A stretch of 64,000 nt of DNA, taken from positions 1 to 64,000 of the forward strand of contig ONMA01000021.1 of assembly GCA_900318815.1 (NCBI GenBank), in the 5' to 3' direction. Of the stretch, positions 60,772-64,000 are shown one piece after another. Position numbers and translations under genes: made by a program. The notes beneath the pieces were generated by a model. That model ran no database searches, had not been told where the DNA came from, and was given only the letters and a program-made list of their open reading frames with translations. The stretch comes from an uncultured Prevotellaceae bacterium. Its GTDB lineage: Bacteria; Bacteroidota; Bacteroidia; Bacteroidales; Bacteroidaceae. The first letter of the stretch is position 1. Each line of letters begins with the position of its first letter.

Positions 60772-62295
60772 TTACATGACACCAATTGAATGAAGAATGC
60801 TTCCGGCCGAAGGCGAAATCATGTTGCTGAAGAAGAACGGAGCACAGCCCAGGCCAGCCACACAGAAAATGAGGCAGATGACGGCGACACGCTCGTCCCA
60901 GGTAGCATCGGTGAGTTCGAGGAAGTGCTTGTTCTCCACCTCGCCATAGAGAATCTTACCCACCACGCGCAGGATGTAGACTGCCGTGACGACAATCGAC
61001 GTACAGGCGATGATGGTAGCCACCATGCGGAACGAGTGGTTGGGGTCGCCCACCAGGTCGTGGGCACCGAAGGCACCTACGAAGATGGTCATCTCGGCAA
61101 TGAAGCCCGAGAAGCCAGGCAAGCCGAGGTTGGCCAGACCGGCAATCACGTAGCCCACGGCAAGGAACGGCATAATCTTCATCAGACCGGCCAGTTCGCG
61201 GATGTCGCGGGTGTGAGTACGGCCATAGATCATACCGATGAGGGCAAAGAACAGGGCCGTCATCAGTCCGTGGCTAAGCATCTGCAGGATGGCACCCGTC
61301 ACAGCCGTCTGGCTCATCATAAGCAGGGCGAAGAGCACCAGACCGCAGTGAGACACCGACGAATAGGCGTTGATGTACTTCAGGTCGGTCTGCACGCAGG
61401 CCGAGAAAGCGCCGTAGACCACGGAGATAGTGGTCAGGATGAGGAAGATCCAGGACAGATTCTGGGCAGCTTCGGGCAGCAGGTACATAGCCACGCGGAA
61501 GCAGCCGTAGCCTCCGAGCTTCATCAGCACACCAGCATGGAGCATGGACACGGCGGTAGGAGCCGAAGCATGACCGTCGGGCGACCATGTGTGGAACGGG
61601 AACAGGGCACCCAGCACACCGAAGCCAATGAAGATGAAGGGGAAGAAGGCACACTGGATGTCGACGGGAATGCGGTGCGACGTGGCGGCAATCTCGTTGA
61701 CATTCATCGTAAACGTGCCACTGTACTGGCCGTTGAAGTAATAGATGCCAAGGATGCCGAGAATCAGAAGTGCCGAACCACCCATCAGCATCAGGGTCAG
61801 CTTCATGGCCGAGTACTCCTTATGGCCGGAACCCCACACGCCAATGAGCAGGTACATGGGAATCAGGGCCACCTCGTAGAACATGAACATGGTGAACATG
61901 TCGGTGCAGATGAAGAAGCCGAACACACCCGTGGAAAGAAGGGTGAACCAGAGGAAGTATTCCTTGGTGAGGGGCTTCAGCTGCCAGGAGGCGAAGGTTC
62001 CCGTGAAGACAATGATGCTCGACAGGAGCAGCATCACCACCGAGATGCCGTCGACACCCACGGAGTAGGCAATGTTGAGCGACTTGAACCAAGGTGTAGA
62101 GGCCACCAGCAGCATGGTGTCGGTGTTGCCGGCGGCACGCTGCTGAATGAAATAAATCGTCAGCCAGATGGAGAGGGCCAGCAGGCACGACGAGCCGGCC
62201 ACCATCACGCCACGCACCTGATTGAGGTTGCGGGCTATCCACAATCCCAGAAGCATCAGGGCGGGAATCAAAACGAATAATGATAATATATTCAT
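60772..62295 (-). CDS. nuoM: NADH-quinone oxidoreductase subunit M
   Basis: 507 residues. Blocks MFMFYEVALIPMYLLIGVWG (conserved Glu), LFPFHTWSPDGHASAPTAVS (Lys/His channel region), KYINAYSSVSHCGLVLFALL and LGLPGFSGFIAEMTIFVGAF are diagnostic. Membrane proton-pumping subunit of complex I. Four bases from nuoL. Confidence 0.96.
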   Translation of the reverse strand: MNILSLFVLIPALMLLGLWIARNLNQVRGVMVAGSSCLLALSIWLTIYFIQQRAAGNTDTMLLVASTPWFKSLNIAYSVGVDGISVVMLLLSSIIVFTGTFASWQLKPLTKEYFLWFTLLSTGVFGFFICTDMFTMFMFYEVALIPMYLLIGVWGSGHKEYSAMKLTLMLMGGSALLILGILGIYYFNGQYSGTFTMNVNEIAATSHRIPVDIQCAFFPFIFIGFGVLGALFPFHTWSPDGHASAPTAVSMLHAGVLMKLGGYGCFRVAMYLLPEAAQNLSWIFLILTTISVVYGAFSACVQTDLKYINAYSSVSHCGLVLFALLMMSQTAVTGAILQMLSHGLMTALFFALIGMIYGRTHTRDIRELAGLMKIMPFLAVGYVIAGLANLGLPGFSGFIAEMTIFVGAFGAHDLVGDPNHSFRMVATIIACTSIVVTAVYILRVVGKILYGEVENKHFLELTDATWDERVAVICLIFCVAGLGCAPFFFSNMISPSAGSILHSIGVM

Positions 62296-62299
62296 GTTC

Positions 62300-64000
62300 T
62301 TAGATGCATAATAGGATTAATGTTAATGCTACTGAACCCGTGAGGAACCACACGGCATACTGGCGCACATCGCCGCTCTGCCAGGAGCGCATGGACTCGC
62401 CGCCCTCGTTGGCACCCCAGGCCAGGAAGTTGAACGTGCCGTCGACGACGTGACGGTCGAACCAGGCAATAGGCGTGGAGATGCAACGGAAGATGATGCG
62501 GTGGGTGACATACTGCCAGATCTCGTCCTGATAGAAGCGCTTGTAGGCTGCACGGTGCAGCTTGGGGAACTGCTTGTACAGGCGGTCGGCGATGGGCTGG
62601 CTCTCACCTTTATATATATAGGTGGCCAGGCAGATGCTCAGAATGGCCACAATCGTCGAGGTGGCAGCCACCTTCGTGTCGAAGTGGATGGTATAGTCGG
62701 TACCGGCAGCCGATACGAACGAACCGAACGAACCGCCCCAGCCAAGGAAGCCGGCCAGCGTAGTATAGATACCCACGCCGAGCGTTATCACCGACAGGAC
62801 TATCAGGGGAATGGTCATCGTGGCAGGAGCCTCGTGCGGAGTGTGGTGCTCGTGGGCCTCAACGTTCTCGGTTCCCCAGAAGATGCCGTAGTACAGACGG
62901 AACATGTAGAAGGCGGTCATGGCGGCAATACCCGTCATGATGTAGCCCACCACAGGACTGTACTCCATGCAGGCGGTGATAATCTCGTCCTTCGAGCTGA
63001 AGCCCGAGAAGAAGGGAATACCTGCAATGGCCAGACACGAGATGAGGAACGTGGCATTGGTGACAGGCATGTACTTGCGCAGGCCACCCATCAGCGCCAT
63101 CTCATTGGAGTGGACGGCATGGATGATACAGCCGGCACCAAGGAACAAGCAAGCCTTGAACATGGCGTGGGTGAACAGGTGGAACATACCGGCCATGTAG
63201 CCTAACTGTGCGTGGTTGTCGAGTACGGCTCCGTGATGACCGGGCAGGCTGACACCAAGGGCCACCATCATGAAGGCAATCTGCGAGATGGTGGAGAAGG
63301 CCAGCACACGCTTGATGTCGCTCTGGGCACAGGCAACGGCTGCGGCATAGAAGGCAGTGAACACGCCCACCCAGACAACAATCGACATGGCCTCGGGAGC
63401 ATACTGAATCCAGAGGGGGAACATGCGGGCAATCTGGAACACACCAGCCACCACCATCGTTGCGGCATGAATAAGTGCCGACACAGGTGTGGGACCCTCC
63501 ATGGCATCGGGCAGCCAGATGTGCAACGGGAACATGGCGCTCTTACCGGCACCACCAATGAACATCAGCACCAGTGCCGTGGGCAGGATGCAGGCACCAG
63601 CCGCCCAGGCCTTGTCCATATTGCCTGCGATAAAGGGTGTCGTACCCTGACCCATCACCAAATGTTCTGCATCTGCAGCAAACGAGAAGCTGAACGAGTC
63701 GGTGTAGTAGCCGAAAGTGAGAATACCCACCAGGAAGAACATATCGGCAAAGCGGGTCACGATGAAAGCCTTCTTAGAAGCTGCAATGGCGGGCTTCAAC
63801 GGATAGTAGAAGCCGATGAGCAAATAAGAAGAAACACCCACCAACTCCCAGAACATGTACATCTGGAAGATGTTGGTGGCCAGCACCAGACCAAGCATTG
63901 ACATGGTGAAGAGCGAGAGGAAAGCGTAGTAGCGCTGGAATCCCTTCTCACCGTGCATGTAGCCGAAGGAGTAGATGTGTACCATGAACGACACCGTGCT
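62300..64000 (-). CDS. nuoL: NADH-quinone oxidoreductase subunit L (N-terminus outside window)
   Basis: At least 566 residues; the frame is open to the right edge and the true start lies outside. MHGEKGFQRYYAFLSLFTMS, FWELVGVSSYLLIGFYYPLK, LPDAMEGPTPVSALIHAATM, LAFSTISQIAFMMVALGVSL and HLFTHAMFKACLFLGAGCII are canonical antiporter-like segments. The C-terminal lateral helix HL region is present (about the last 60 residues). First gene visible of the nuoLMN block. Confidence 0.96.
   Translation of the reverse strand, partial: STVSFMVHIYSFGYMHGEKGFQRYYAFLSLFTMSMLGLVLATNIFQMYMFWELVGVSSYLLIGFYYPLKPAIAASKKAFIVTRFADMFFLVGILTFGYYTDSFSFSFAADAEHLVMGQGTTPFIAGNMDKAWAAGACILPTALVLMFIGGAGKSAMFPLHIWLPDAMEGPTPVSALIHAATMVVAGVFQIARMFPLWIQYAPEAMSIVVWVGVFTAFYAAAVACAQSDIKRVLAFSTISQIAFMMVALGVSLPGHHGAVLDNHAQLGYMAGMFHLFTHAMFKACLFLGAGCIIHAVHSNEMALMGGLRKYMPVTNATFLISCLAIAGIPFFSGFSSKDEIITACMEYSPVVGYIMTGIAAMTAFYMFRLYYGIFWGTENVEAHEHHTPHEAPATMTIPLIVLSVITLGVGIYTTLAGFLGWGGSFGSFVSAAGTDYTIHFDTKVAATSTIVAILSICLATYIYKGESQPIADRLYKQFPKLHRAAYKRFYQDEIWQYVTHRIIFRCISTPIAWFDRHVVDGTFNFLAWGANEGGESMRSWQSGDVRQYAVWFLTGSVALTLILLCI

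Noticed and set aside
60790..62280. 496-codon open frame antisense to nuoM
   Set aside because: Gly/His/Glu-rich, no recognisable fold; nuoM is certain.
1..64000. tRNA or rRNA genes
   Set aside because: Intergenic regions were scanned for cloverleaf arms and CCA ends by eye and none was convincing; a covariance-model scan would be decisive.

Overview
The window reads as chromosome of a member of the Bacteroidales, most likely a Prevotella-type gut or rumen organism. The evidence is promoters of the Bacteroidetes type (TTTG, about 20 bases, then TAnnTTTG) upstream of many genes, a nuoLMN cluster, Bacteroidetes-style glycan enzymes (a GH10 xylanase interrupted by carbohydrate-binding modules, a secreted GH2 enzyme, a GH57/GT4/debranching cluster), and C-terminal tails of the type VNGKKVVK. 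No rRNA or tRNA gene was found.

Layout. 1-5.7 kb: tail of a secreted protein, then a compact four-gene operon: a divergent ECF-like sigma factor, a protein joining an anti-sigma-like N-terminus to a C39-like peptidase and a RyR domain, an exported coiled-coil/TPR protein, and a membrane-anchored TIR protein. This is the best candidate for an undescribed signalling or immunity system. 5.9-15.6 kb: an alpha/beta hydrolase, the alpha-glucan operon (debranching enzyme, GT4, GH57) divergent from a Crp/Fnr regulator, a lipid kinase overlapping miaA, and gapA. 16-23.7 kb: mscL, gluQRS, a SpoU methyltransferase, two overlapping Cache/HAMP sensors (only the second a complete kinase), and glyA. 23.9-34.5 kb: a large secreted glycoside hydrolase, a DMT transporter, truA, a flavodoxin/ferredoxin protein, a FtsX-type permease overlapping an aminotransferase, and araA.

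34.7-38 kb is a toxin-antitoxin island with three unrelated modules (ART-like DUF3990/DUF3791, PIN with its antitoxin, MNT/HEPN). The HEPN gene is broken by a +1 shift exactly at a CUU-UAA sequence. 38-43 kb: a TPR lipoprotein histidine kinase divergent from a membrane AraC-type regulator, then an AraB-like FGGY kinase. 43.2-45.5 kb: a DUF234-type ATPase whose 5' leader carries an ORF-less group II intron (34-nt domain V readable). 46-50 kb: a GH2 enzyme divergent from a fucose-isomerase-like enzyme. 50.2-54.8 kb: a lone 1235-aa RecQ-like helicase bracketed by 77-bp direct repeats of the 3' end of a DKNYY gene, which looks like an inserted island. 56-59 kb: two tiny overlapping genes and the GH10 xylanase. 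59-64 kb: nuoN, nuoM and the start-less nuoL.

The intergenic DNA is unusually rich in dispersed palindromic repeats. At least five families recur within the window: a 96-113 bp hairpin (three copies), a 190-bp element (two inverted copies), a CGTTCG/GCATCTCC element (three copies), a C/G-rich palindrome (in the trmH and araA leaders and in frame inside nuoN), and the short CGCTCG...CGCTTGC repeat. Positions of small sites were read by eye and may be off by a base or two.
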